A stretch of DNA of 64,000 bases from Sphingomonas crusticola. Lineage in GTDB: Bacteria; Pseudomonadota; Alphaproteobacteria; Sphingomonadales; Sphingomonadaceae. This document shows, one piece after another, positions 1 to 10,732 of the stretch (positions are counted from its first letter, which is position 1; each line of letters opens with the position of its first letter). The stretch is taken from assembly GCF_003391115.1 (NCBI RefSeq), contig NZ_QTJP01000001.1:806001-870000 (forward strand), given 5' to 3'. The notes below the pieces were generated by a model that was not told the origin of the DNA, made no database searches, and worked only from the letters and a program-made list of their open reading frames with translations. Made by a program: the position numbers and the translations under genes.

Positions 1-402
1 GCGCTATGGGGCGGCTTCATGCTGCAGACCCCGGCCGGCCTGATCTACTTCGCCGGCGACACGGGCTATGGCAACGGCGCGATCTTCCGCTCGATGCGGG
101 CGCGGTTCGGTCCCGTCGACGTCGCCTTGCTGCCGATCGGCGCCTATGCGCCGCGCTGGTTCATGGCGGCCCAGCACACTGATCCGCATGAAGCGGTGCG
201 CATCATGGATGACCTCGACGCGCGGCACGCCATCGGCATCCACTGGGGAGACTTCCGGCTGACCGATGAGGAGCGCGAGGAACCGCTAACGCTGCTTCGT
301 CAGGCGCTGGAACGGCGGGCGATTGATAAAGCGCGATTCCCTGCCGCCTCGGCAGGTGACGTCTTCAACTTTGGAAGCTCGTCCCCGCAAGATGGTCTAT
401 AG
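1..402 (+). CDS. MBL-fold metal-dependent hydrolase, C-terminal part
   Basis: The frame is open from the first base, so the gene begins upstream of the window; 133 residues are visible. The fragment carries the late metallo-beta-lactamase motif Y-F-A-G-D-T-G-Y-G and a H-W-G-D-F segment near the end. This arrangement is typical of the NAPE-PLD/UlaG-like branch of the fold, cytoplasmic enzymes that cut phosphodiester or ester bonds with bound zinc. The catalytic HxHxDH motif lies outside the window, so substrate cannot be judged. It is followed after 23 bases by an SGNH hydrolase on the same strand, possibly cotranscribed. Confidence 0.8.
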   Translation, partial: ALWGGFMLQTPAGLIYFAGDTGYGNGAIFRSMRARFGPVDVALLPIGAYAPRWFMAAQHTDPHEAVRIMDDLDARHAIGIHWGDFRLTDEEREEPLTLLRQALERRAIDKARFPAASAGDVFNFGSSSPQDGL

Positions 403-425
403 CTTCGCCCGCCGGGAGTCACGCT

Positions 426-1076
426 GTGCGCTTGCCAAACCTCGTACGGAAGCTCGGCGCGACCACCGCCAAACCGCGCGCCTGGGCGGTCGATGCCATG
501 GCAAGGCGGCTCGGCCGACCCGAGGTAGTGTTCCTCGGTGATTCCATCACGCAATTCTGGCTTGATGCTGACCCAGCCTTGTTCTGGCCTCGACGGATCA
601 ACCTCGGTGTCTCCGGATTTACCAGCGCGGACATGCTGGATCGGTTTGAGCGCGATGTTGCTGCGTTGGCGCCGAAGGTGCTGCACGTCATGGGCGGTAC
701 CAACGATCTCTGGTACGGGGCACCCGGGCCTGGAGCATCAACCACTCTCGCCAACCTTATGCTGATAGCCGAACAAGCCCGAACCCTGGGAATGCGCGTG
801 ATCCTGGCCGCTCCGCCGCCCGTCGCACCAGCCGCCGAGCATCTGTTCGCTTTTCCGGAGTTGCTCCCGGTGCTGCGCGCGGAGCTTCTGCAATATTGCC
901 GCTCAGCCGGCGTCATTCACATCGATTATGCGCAGTCGCTGCTCGACGACGCTGGCGTGCTGCGCCCCTCGTTCACGACCGATGGCGTGCATCTGACCAA
1001 GGCCGGTTACAAGGCGATGCGTGGCCAGTGCGAACGCATCGTGGGGATGGCGGTGCACGCACCACTGGGCACTTGA
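426..1076 (+). CDS. SGNH/GDSL-type hydrolase
   Basis: A 216-residue protein with all the main blocks of the SGNH esterase/lipase family: G-D-S-I with nucleophile Ser40, G-G-T-N-D with Asn93, and D-G-V-H-L with Asp186 and His189 completing the triad. No clear signal peptide is present, so it is probably cytoplasmic. Start is GTG at 426, the first good start after the preceding gene stops at 402. The family hydrolyses esters of lipids, thioesters or sugar acetates; the substrate here is not predictable. It faces the next gene convergently. Confidence 0.85.
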   Translation: MRLPNLVRKLGATTAKPRAWAVDAMARRLGRPEVVFLGDSITQFWLDADPALFWPRRINLGVSGFTSADMLDRFERDVAALAPKVLHVMGGTNDLWYGAPGPGASTTLANLMLIAEQARTLGMRVILAAPPPVAPAAEHLFAFPELLPVLRAELLQYCRSAGVIHIDYAQSLLDDAGVLRPSFTTDGVHLTKAGYKAMRGQCERIVGMAVHAPLGT

Positions 1077-1089
1077 TCCGCGCTGGTCG

Positions 1090-2097
1090 CTAATCGGTGG
1101 AGAGCGCGTCGATCAAGGCGGTTTGGAATCGCGCCGGCGCCTCGATCTGCGGCGCATGCCCTAAACCCTCGAGGCGGATCAGCCGCGCGCCCCTGATCGC
1201 CCGCGCGGCGCCTTCAGCCGCCTGCGGTACGGTGCGGATGTGCGGCCGTATATCAGGCGGTGCACTGGAGGCTCGAAACGCGGTCGTGTCAGCCTGACCG
1301 ATAATCAAAGTCGTCGGTACTGCGATGCGCGACAGTTCCGCCGCGACCGGCTGCGTCTCGATCATGTCGGATAGACGCGCTTGTGCGTCGCGGACCACAT
1401 CGCCATTCGGCCCGGCATATTGGCCCGCAAGCATCGCAACCCATCGATCATATTCGGGCCGCCACGCGCCGTGATAATAGGCCTTGAGCTGATAGGCTTT
1501 GATCGACGCCGCGTCCGTCATGGCCTCTTCTGCCCGAAGAGCACCAAGTTCGGTATAAGGCACCCCCTCCGCGAGCGGATCGCTCAGTCCCAGTGGGTTT
1601 ACCAGCACGAGCGACGACAGATGCTCCGGAAACAGCAAGGCGAACCGCATCGCGATCAGGCCGCCAGTGCTGTGGCCGATCAGCACGGGCCGCTTGGCTC
1701 CGATATGATCGAGCAAATCGCGGGTCAGACTGGCCAGAGCGGCGACGCTATATTGATAGCCCGCGGGCTTGGATGATTTACAGAAGCCGATCTGGTCCGG
1801 CACGATCACCCGAAAGCCTCGCTGCGCCAACGCGCGGCTGGTTTCGCCCCATGTCGCGCCACAGAAATTCTTGCCGTGCAGCAGCACCACCACCCGGCCA
1901 TTGGGTGCCGCTATCGGCGCGACATCCATATAAGCCACCCTGACCGATTGGCCCTGCGAACGCGTGTCGAACCACCGCACCGGATAGGGATAATCGAAGC
2001 GCTCGAGGTTCGTGCCGAGCGGCACGGTCTGCGCGAGGGCCGGCGTTTGGGCCAATCCGATCGACAACAGCACCGCGAGCGAGAGATACTTTTTCAC
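1090..2097 (-). CDS. exported alpha/beta hydrolase
   Basis: A 335-residue protein with a classical signal peptide (K-K-Y-L-S-L-A-V-L-L, cleavage near A-L-A|Q) followed by an alpha/beta-hydrolase domain. Seen are the oxyanion segment L-L-H-G-K-N, the nucleophile elbow G-H-S-T-G-G (Ser143) and a late G-L-G-H histidine. The GTG start at 2097 was chosen because the open frame upstream runs into the permease gene and has no signal-peptide-like sequence. It is probably a periplasmic esterase or peptidase-like enzyme. It lies 35 bases downstream of the permease gene and may be cotranscribed. Confidence 0.75.
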   Translation of the reverse strand: MKKYLSLAVLLSIGLAQTPALAQTVPLGTNLERFDYPYPVRWFDTRSQGQSVRVAYMDVAPIAAPNGRVVVLLHGKNFCGATWGETSRALAQRGFRVIVPDQIGFCKSSKPAGYQYSVAALASLTRDLLDHIGAKRPVLIGHSTGGLIAMRFALLFPEHLSSLVLVNPLGLSDPLAEGVPYTELGALRAEEAMTDAASIKAYQLKAYYHGAWRPEYDRWVAMLAGQYAGPNGDVVRDAQARLSDMIETQPVAAELSRIAVPTTLIIGQADTTAFRASSAPPDIRPHIRTVPQAAEGAARAIRGARLIRLEGLGHAPQIEAPARFQTALIDALSTD

Positions 2098-2109
2098 GAA
2101 CGAAAAACT

Positions 2110-2125
2110 ATCGGCAGCTGCCGAT
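2110..2125. promoter_or_regulatory. 16-bp perfect palindrome
   Basis: The bases ATCGGCAGCTGCCGAT form an uninterrupted 16-bp dyad in the short gap between the permease stop and the hydrolase GTG. It could be a protein-binding site or, in RNA, a small hairpin near the ribosome site of the hydrolase. No function is established. Confidence 0.35.
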
Positions 2126-2132
2126 TGATCCC

Positions 2133-3467
2133 TCACATCGATCCGGCTCGGCCGCGCGGACGCATGACGAGATAGAGCAGGCTGCTGCCGACCAGAACGC
2201 CCGCAAGCGCAATTATCTCGCTCCACTGCGCCAGCGCGACCAGTACGACCATGCACAGCATCCCAAACGCCGCGATGAACGGGATGCCGGGCAAGGCAAG
2301 CGGCTTGCCCAGGGTGGCAATGTTTCGCCGCTTCAGCACGACGGCAGAGGCGCAGGCGAGGAAATAGAGCGGCGCGATCGCAAGCGTCGAAAGGATGGCG
2401 AGCTTCTCGAACGTACCAGTGAGGGCGAGGCCCGCCGCCAGCAGGAAGTGGACGATGATCCCCCAATAAGGCGTCCGCCAGCGCGGATGGACCTTGCCGA
2501 GCACGGACGGCAGCATTCCGTCGCGCGCGAAGGCGAACAACACCCGCGGCGCCCCCAGAAAATCGCTGCCGAGCCAGATCAGCATCGAAAAGAATGCTCC
2601 GATCAGCAGTGGCGCGCGCCAGCGCGGATCGAGCGTGCCGAGTGCGTCTGCAAGGGGCGCTCCGGAGGTCATCAGCCCCGCCCCGAACAGAGCGTCCGCG
2701 ATCAACTGGATGGCGATATAGAGGATTCCGATAGATCCCATAGCGAGCAGCAAGGCGCGCGGTACGGTGCGGGCGGGATCGCGCACCTCGCCGGAGGCGG
2801 CGAGCGGCGTCTCCATGCCCGTCAGCGCGAACATCGCCAGAATCGCGGCGCGCCCGAAATTGGCGTCGGGGGCGTGGGTGATCGGGGTCGCCGCGCTATG
2901 CCCCATTGCCAGCCCGATCCCGCCGACGACGAGGAACAGCAGCAGCGGTAGCACCTTGATGACGGTCGCCCACCCCAGCACCTTCGCGGCGAGGTCAACG
3001 CCGACGATGTTGATGCCAGCCATGATGCCGAGCACACCGATGATCAGGATCTGGCGAACACCCGGCTGCGCGAACAGTGGGAAAGCGGATCCCGCGGTGT
3101 CGGCCAATGCTGCCGCGACCCCGCCACAGGCGAGCACGCTCGACAGCCACAGCAGCACGCCCGCAACAAAGCCAGGCCCCTTTCCGAACGCCGCCTCGAC
3201 ATAACCATAAGGGCCGCCGCTGGTGGATATTCGGCTACCGGCTTCGGAAAAGCACAAGACGACCGCACCCATCGCGACGAGGCAGGCAAGATAGGCATAA
3301 GGCGCCGCAGTGCCGGCCGCCGTCGCCATCGATGCCGGCAACCGGTAGATCCCCGACCCGACCACCTCGTTGGTGATCGCGGCGGCAAAGGCGAAAACAC
3401 CCATCGCGCGCACGAGGCCGTGATCGCGGCCTCGTTCTTCGGCGGCGAGTTCTGCGGTGGTCGCCAT
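2133..3467 (-). CDS. APC-family amino acid permease
   Basis: A 444-residue polytopic membrane protein with about 12 hydrophobic segments. The first reads N-E-V-V-G-S-G-I-Y-R-L-P, the substrate-contact helix of amino acid-polyamine-organocation transporters. It should import an amino acid by cation symport or exchange. The ATG at 3467 is preceded by AGGGGGAAAG, a strong ribosome site; the frame extends 26 codons further but without one. It is divergent from kynureninase with about 60 bases between starts, which suggests tryptophan or kynurenine as cargo (inference only). Confidence 0.85.
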   Translation of the reverse strand: MATTAELAAEERGRDHGLVRAMGVFAFAAAITNEVVGSGIYRLPASMATAAGTAAPYAYLACLVAMGAVVLCFSEAGSRISTSGGPYGYVEAAFGKGPGFVAGVLLWLSSVLACGGVAAALADTAGSAFPLFAQPGVRQILIIGVLGIMAGINIVGVDLAAKVLGWATVIKVLPLLLFLVVGGIGLAMGHSAATPITHAPDANFGRAAILAMFALTGMETPLAASGEVRDPARTVPRALLLAMGSIGILYIAIQLIADALFGAGLMTSGAPLADALGTLDPRWRAPLLIGAFFSMLIWLGSDFLGAPRVLFAFARDGMLPSVLGKVHPRWRTPYWGIIVHFLLAAGLALTGTFEKLAILSTLAIAPLYFLACASAVVLKRRNIATLGKPLALPGIPFIAAFGMLCMVVLVALAQWSEIIALAGVLVGSSLLYLVMRPRGRAGSM

Positions 3468-3530
3468 GCGTCTTTCCCCCTGTGACTCGCAAAGCTTGCC
3501 CGACGGATACGGAAGCCGCAACAAGCCTTT

Positions 3531-4736
3531 ATGACGACGCTTCAAGAAGTTCGCACCTGGGACGCGGCCGATCCGCTGGCATCTTTCCGCCAGCGCTTCG
3601 CCTTGCCCGAGGGAATAATCTATCTCGACGGCAATTCGTTGGGTGCCCTGCCCCGCGCCACCGCTGAGCGGATGCGGACCGTTATTGACCGGGAATGGGG
3701 CGAAGGTCTGGTCCGCAGCTGGAACGACCGCGACTGGGTGAATGCGCCGCAGCGCGTTGGCGCGAAGATCGCAAAGTTGATCGGTGCCCGATCCGACGAG
3801 GTCATAGTCGCGGATTCCACCTCCGTCTGCCTGTTCAAGCTACTGATGGCGGCGGCGGAAACGCGCGACGGCGCGATCCTCGCCGAAAGCGACAATTTCC
3901 CGACCGATGCGCACGTCGCCGGCCGCGTGGCGCAATTGCTCGGCCGCGAATATCGCAGCGTGCCGCGTGCGGAGATCGCGGAGGCCTTGGCCCCGGACGT
4001 GGCCGCCGCGGTCATCGCTCATGTCGACTATCGTAGCGGATCGCGGCACGACATGCCCGCACTCACGGGGCGCGGCACACGCATCGTCTGGGATCTAAGC
4101 CATAGCGTTGGTGCCGTCCCGCTCGATCTACATCGCGATGGCGTCGAGCTGGCCGTGGGCTGCGGCTACAAATATCTGAATGGCGGGCCGGGTGCGCCCG
4201 CCTTTCTGTATGTCGCCGACGGGCTGCAGGCCTCATTACAGTCACCGATCGCCGGCTGGTTCGGCCATGCCGCCCCATTTGATTTCTCGACTCGCTTCGA
4301 ACCTGCACCCGGCATCGGTCGCTTCCTTAGCGGCACCCCGGCCGTGCTGGGGCTGCTCGCGCTGGAAACGGGCGTGGATCTGATGCTGGAAGCGGATCCT
4401 GCGGCCCTATGGGCGAAGTCGGGGCGCCTTTACGATCTCTTTGCCGCGCGCATGCGTACGCTTTGCCCGATGCTGCGCAATATCACCGCTGCGCAAGCCG
4501 CCGCACGCGGCAGCCATATCTCCTTTGCCCATCCTAACGCGCTCGCCATCGTCCGCGCTCTGGTCGAACGCGGCGTTATCGGCGATTTTCGCACGCCCGA
4601 TGTCGCCCGCTTCGGCCTGACCCCACTCACGCTCAGCTTTGAAGATGTGTGGCTGGCCACGGAGACTGTCGCCGAAGTCATGACCAGCAACGCCTGGCGC
4701 GATGCTCGGTTCGCATCGGGCGGTATTGTTACCTGA
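3531..4736 (+). CDS. kynU: kynureninase
   Basis: A 401-residue fold-type I PLP enzyme that cleaves kynurenine to anthranilate and alanine in tryptophan catabolism. The N-terminus has Y-L-D-G-N-S-L-G, typical of kynureninases; the cofactor loop is W-D-L-S-H-S-V-G and the Schiff-base lysine is Lys214 in G-Y-K-Y-L-N-G-G-P-G. Length matches the family (about 400). No tryptophan dioxygenase or formamidase is adjacent, so other steps of the route must be elsewhere. The divergent permease may supply substrate. Confidence 0.93.
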   Translation: MTTLQEVRTWDAADPLASFRQRFALPEGIIYLDGNSLGALPRATAERMRTVIDREWGEGLVRSWNDRDWVNAPQRVGAKIAKLIGARSDEVIVADSTSVCLFKLLMAAAETRDGAILAESDNFPTDAHVAGRVAQLLGREYRSVPRAEIAEALAPDVAAAVIAHVDYRSGSRHDMPALTGRGTRIVWDLSHSVGAVPLDLHRDGVELAVGCGYKYLNGGPGAPAFLYVADGLQASLQSPIAGWFGHAAPFDFSTRFEPAPGIGRFLSGTPAVLGLLALETGVDLMLEADPAALWAKSGRLYDLFAARMRTLCPMLRNITAAQAAARGSHISFAHPNALAIVRALVERGVIGDFRTPDVARFGLTPLTLSFEDVWLATETVAEVMTSNAWRDARFASGGIVT

Positions 4737-4816
4737 CGTTGCTCGTTCCTTTTTTGTTCTTGCAATTCTCGTTCGATTGAAAGATCATCGCTGCCGCAAA
4801 ACCGGGGAGCCAAACG

Positions 4817-5422
4817 GTGGGCTACACTCTTTCTTGGGTCGCGGTGCGAAATGTAAATCCGGAGCAGGCATTGGCCGCGCTCGGCATGGAGGTGTCGGAA
4901 GTCCTCAAATATGAGGATATCGGGTGGGGCGATAATGTCGTGCTGGGTCCCATGCTTGGCGGCTGGCTGCTGGCCGTAAGTGGGGACAGCAGCGACGCCT
5001 TCGAAGGGCAGCTGGAGCCGCTTACCAGGCTCGGCCCCGCCATCGCCGGTGAAATCTCCGAAATCGTCATGGTATCGGAATTACGCGGATACGCAGACGG
5101 CCAGGAAATATGGCGCGTGATCCATAACCCCGAGGAAGAAAAAAGCCTCTACGCTTTGCAGATCAGCGGAGACACGCCGCCGCAGCTCGAAGCGATCGTC
5201 CGCGCGGCGCGCGCCGAGCAGGACGCGGAAGGCGGCGAGGAAGCCAGCGTCGACTACATGATCGAGATCCCCGGGCGGCTGTCACATTCGATCTGCGGCT
5301 ATCATCCTGGCGAACGCGAACCGGATGGCGTCGATTTTTCCGAGCTGCAGCCGATCGGCGGCAGAAAGCAGACGGCTGGGACAGGAGGAGGTTTGTTCGC
5401 CCGGTTGTTTGGCCGCGGCTGA
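4817..5422 (+). CDS. hypothetical protein, tandem paralogue 1 (RLFGR-tail family)
   Basis: A 201-residue soluble protein with no signal peptide or membrane segment. I do not recognise the family with confidence; the opening S-W-V-A-V-R-N then P-E-Q-A-L-A-A-L-G-M-E loosely recalls DUF6461-type proteins. Features shared with the next two genes: a G-W-L-L core strand, L-x-R-L-G, P-P-Q-L-E-A-I-V-R-A-A-R, E-I-P-G-R-L-S-H-S-I-C-G, and a basic-hydrophobic tail G-L-F-A-R-L-F-G-R-G after a glycine-rich linker. GTG start with GGGGAG upstream. An AT-rich stretch at 4740-4790 may hold the promoter of the three-gene array. Confidence 0.7.
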   Translation: MGYTLSWVAVRNVNPEQALAALGMEVSEVLKYEDIGWGDNVVLGPMLGGWLLAVSGDSSDAFEGQLEPLTRLGPAIAGEISEIVMVSELRGYADGQEIWRVIHNPEEEKSLYALQISGDTPPQLEAIVRAARAEQDAEGGEEASVDYMIEIPGRLSHSICGYHPGEREPDGVDFSELQPIGGRKQTAGTGGGLFARLFGRG

Positions 5423-5472
5423 ACCGACAGCCGCAAACACACAACATCACTTGGCCGTAATCGGAGGACGCG

Positions 5473-6042
5473 ATGGGCTTTTCACATTCGTGGATCGCGG
5501 TTCAGGGTCTGACCTGCGAGCAAGCGCTGGACGCGCTCGGTATGGAGGTTTCGGACGTCCAGGCGGACCTACTCGAAGGTGTCGCCCTGCTCGAATGGTC
5601 GGACGACTGGCTGGTCGTGCTGAGCGAGGATGACCAAGATGCGACAGGAGGCGATCTGGCTGAGCTCGGCCGGCTTGGCCGCGCCTATGTCGCCTATGGC
5701 GTGGATGTCGACGCGCCCTATTCCCAAGCGTGCGGCCGAGAAGGAAGAAATGACTGGGTAGTCACGGTCAAGCCCGACCAGGGCAGGGTAAGCGTCGTCG
5801 GGCAGCCGCCCGCGCAACTCGATTCCATCATCGCCGCGGCCCGGGCCGGACAGGCGGATAGCGAGATAGATTTGGCCTTCGAGATTCCGGCAGAGCTGGC
5901 GGAATCGATCTGCGGCTTCCGGATTGGAAAAGGGGATCCCGAAACGATCAGGCATGTCACCCTGAAATCAACGGGTATTCCTAGGTCTGTCCAGACCGGC
6001 CGCCGGCCCGGTTTCTTCGCCCGGCTCTTTGGTCGCGGCTAG
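5473..6042 (+). CDS. hypothetical protein, tandem paralogue 2 (RLFGR-tail family)
   Basis: A 189-residue paralogue of its neighbours. It repeats S-W-I-A-V-Q-G, C-E-Q-A-L-D-A-L-G-M-E-V-S-D-V, D-D-W-L-V-V, L-G-R-L-G-R, P-P-A-Q-L-D-S-I-I-A-A-A-R, E-I-P-A-E-L-A-E-S-I-C-G-F and the tail G-F-F-A-R-L-F-G-R-G. It is the shortest member, with part of the middle region missing relative to the others. ATG start with GGAGGACGCG just upstream. The 50-base gap to the previous gene suggests one transcript. Function is unknown; it is probably cytoplasmic. Confidence 0.7.
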   Translation: MGFSHSWIAVQGLTCEQALDALGMEVSDVQADLLEGVALLEWSDDWLVVLSEDDQDATGGDLAELGRLGRAYVAYGVDVDAPYSQACGREGRNDWVVTVKPDQGRVSVVGQPPAQLDSIIAAARAGQADSEIDLAFEIPAELAESICGFRIGKGDPETIRHVTLKSTGIPRSVQTGRRPGFFARLFGRG

Positions 6043-6122
6043 AACACCGTCAGAAAGAGTACAAAAGCGGCAAGCCTGAATCTGCGGCAGCTGCCCGGGA
6101 AACCTACTGCGGAGGGTCTTCA

Positions 6123-6767
6123 ATGGATGACAATGAAAAGGGTAATGACCTTTTTTGGGTCGCGGTCAAAGGGCTCTCGCCGGAAAAAGCGCTTGCAGCG
6201 CTGAAGATGGAATATGCGGATGGCGCGGAAGCGTGTGACGTGCCCGGTTTTCCTGATGTCGACGACGGACAGTTTTCGGAAAGGATCTTTTCGGCGCAGC
6301 TTGCCGACGATTGGCTGCTGCTGTTCGGGAGCATTGATGAGATCGATCATCAGCGGTTGATCCGCCTGGCGCGGTTAGGGCCGACCTTCGTCGGGCATAA
6401 ATTCCGATCTGGCTGTTTCGCCGAGGCGCACTGGTATGCCGAGGGACGGGAAGTGTGGAGTGTGGACTATGATTTTGAGAGTCGGGGACGCGACGACCAA
6501 CTTCAGATCGAGGGAAAGCTTCCGGAGCAACTCGCGGCGATCATAGGCGAGGCATATCGCGCGGTCGCGATGCAAATTGGCCGCGACAATGGCATCGATA
6601 TTCTGTTTGAGGTTCCGGGAAAATTATCGAAAGCGATATGTGGGTTCAGCCCGCATGAGCCGTTACCGGACGGCTTTCGCTGGTCGATGCTCCAGCCGAT
6701 CGGTGGCATGCCGGAGCCCGCACCAGCCCCGCACGGCTGGCTTTCGCGGCTGTTCGGCCGGCGCTGA
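6123..6767 (+). CDS. hypothetical protein, tandem paralogue 3 (RLFGR-tail family)
   Basis: A 214-residue third copy, the most diverged. It keeps F-W-V-A-V-K-G-L-S-P-E-K-A-L-A-A-L, D-D-W-L-L-L, L-A-R-L-G-P, L-P-E-Q-L-A-A-I-I, E-V-P-G-K-L-S-K-A-I-C-G-F, L-Q-P-I-G-G (as in copy 1) and the tail W-L-S-R-L-F-G-R-R. It has an insertion after the first helix. Its 5' part is less GC-rich than its neighbours, suggesting a different history. ATG with GGAGGGTC upstream. Copy 3 resembles copy 1 more than copy 2 near the C-terminus. Function is unknown. Confidence 0.7.
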   Translation: MDDNEKGNDLFWVAVKGLSPEKALAALKMEYADGAEACDVPGFPDVDDGQFSERIFSAQLADDWLLLFGSIDEIDHQRLIRLARLGPTFVGHKFRSGCFAEAHWYAEGREVWSVDYDFESRGRDDQLQIEGKLPEQLAAIIGEAYRAVAMQIGRDNGIDILFEVPGKLSKAICGFSPHEPLPDGFRWSMLQPIGGMPEPAPAPHGWLSRLFGRR

Positions 6768-6776
6768 CGTAACCCC

Positions 6777-6849
6777 CGTCCCGGCGAAAGCCGGGATCTC
6801 AGCCGGCTAGACACAACCTCCTGAGATGCCAGGGTCCGCTGGCATGACG
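6777..6849. repeat. REP-like palindromic element
   Basis: A 73-bp element bounded by CGTCC and TGACG. Its left arm is CCCGGCGAAAGCCGGGATC and its right arm is the hairpin TGCCAGGGTCCGCTGGCA. It lies between the third paralogue and the secA stop, and belongs to the same family as the elements at 22.2, 23.2 and 42.8 kb. Confidence 0.75.
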
Positions 6850-6884
6850 GCAGGCGAGACGTACCGTCTACCAGACCCATCAGC

Positions 6885-9620
<2,736 letters not shown>

Positions 9621-9719
9621 GCTAATTTCCTTATGGATTATACGCTGCCTCGCTCGACGCGACGCGCAATATGCTAGAAATAGGGAACGGGTCGGCGGGG
9701 GGCCGAAAGCGCGACCGCT

Positions 9720-9974
9720 TTATTCGCGCCGCCGCTCGCCGAACGGATGGCGTGACGAGCGCACATTCACCGGCGCGGGCGCGCGCCACGTGCCGGGGGC
9801 CGCAAAGGCGCCCTGGGCTTCCTCGGGAAGCGGTGCAGGTACATTGACCGAGTTGCACGGCTTGGCCTGGGTTGCGGCCGCACTCGCCACGACCGGCTGC
9901 GCGGACGCAGCCGTGCCGGCCATCGCGCCGGTCAGGGCGGTCAGAAAGGCGGATAGGAGAAGCAGCAGGCGCAT
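9720..9974 (-). CDS. small exported hypothetical protein
   Basis: An 84-residue protein beginning M-R-L-L-L-L-L-S-A-F, a plain signal peptide with likely cleavage at A-S-A|Q. The mature part is short, proline- and alanine-rich, with one cysteine and a charged end. The frame extends 13 codons upstream, but the internal ATG at 9974 gives the correct signal-peptide length. It lies about 100 bases upstream of secA on the same strand. No family recognised. Confidence 0.5.
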   Translation of the reverse strand: MRLLLLLSAFLTALTGAMAGTAASAQPVVASAAATQAKPCNSVNVPAPLPEEAQGAFAAPGTWRAPAPVNVRSSRHPFGERRRE

Positions 9975-10072
9975 ATGAGCCGCTATGTAGGAAAAGGGGA
10001 GCCGCGCGTCCATCCTTGGCGTCGTTCGGACGCTATATGCGCGTGAATGATGTCGATTTTCGCGTCGTGCTT

Positions 10073-10669
10073 CTATTTAGGTCGATCTATCGTGAAGCCG
10101 ACCTGCTGGACTCGCATGAAGCGCATCGGCCTGCCGTCTCCATCCAGGGCGGGTTGAAACGTTTCGCTTTTCGACATTGCAGCGCAGCCCGCCTTGTCGA
10201 GCGCAGGGGAGCCCGAACTCTGCCTCTCGGGCACACTGCAGCTTTCAATCTTGCCGTCCGGCGCGACGATGAACGTTAAGCCGGCGATCGGACGGACCAT
10301 ATCCTTGGGGAACGCAGCCACGTTGAGGTCGAGCTCAGTATCGGGCGGCAATGTCGGGGGTTGACTGCCGGGAAGAACCCAGCGGAAACGCAGACGATAA
10401 ACATAGGCGAGCGGCTGACCCGCATCGTCCCTCGCCGGTGCATACCGAGCCCGCGCTCTAATCATGGCACAAGTCGCATCGTCCAGCTCCTGCCAGCCAG
10501 TGCTGATCGCAATTCGGCAATTGGCCAGCTGTCCTTGCGTGTCGACGGTGAGCTCGACCGTCGCGACACCCTGATGGTGTAGACGCAGCGCCAGCGCGGG
10601 ATAATTGTCCTGGGTCACCCAAGGCTGCGAAGAAGGTAAGCCGACCGCAGCCAGCAACAATAGTAGCAT
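10073..10669 (-). CDS. exported protein with two TonB C-terminal-like repeats
   Basis: A 198-residue protein with a short signal peptide (M-L-L-L-L-L-A-A-V-G). Two repeats follow: V-E-L-T-V-D-T-Q-G with a cysteine in A-N-C-R-I, and a weaker copy F-I-V-A-P-D-G-K-I-E-S-C. Each is the beta-strand pattern of the TonB C-terminal domain. It lacks the proline-rich spacer and long anchor helix of a true energy-transducing TonB, so it is a TonB-C-like periplasmic protein. ATG at 10669 follows AGAGGT; upstream open frame overlaps argJ and is discarded. Divergent from argJ. Confidence 0.65.
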   Translation of the reverse strand: MLLLLLAAVGLPSSQPWVTQDNYPALALRLHHQGVATVELTVDTQGQLANCRIAISTGWQELDDATCAMIRARARYAPARDDAGQPLAYVYRLRFRWVLPGSQPPTLPPDTELDLNVAAFPKDMVRPIAGLTFIVAPDGKIESCSVPERQSSGSPALDKAGCAAMSKSETFQPALDGDGRPMRFMRVQQVGFTIDRPK

Positions 10670-10732
10670 CGTAACCTCTTCTGGCGGCCGTCGGGCATAC
10701 ACATAGTCCGGGATCGCTGCTAGGCGGCCGCG

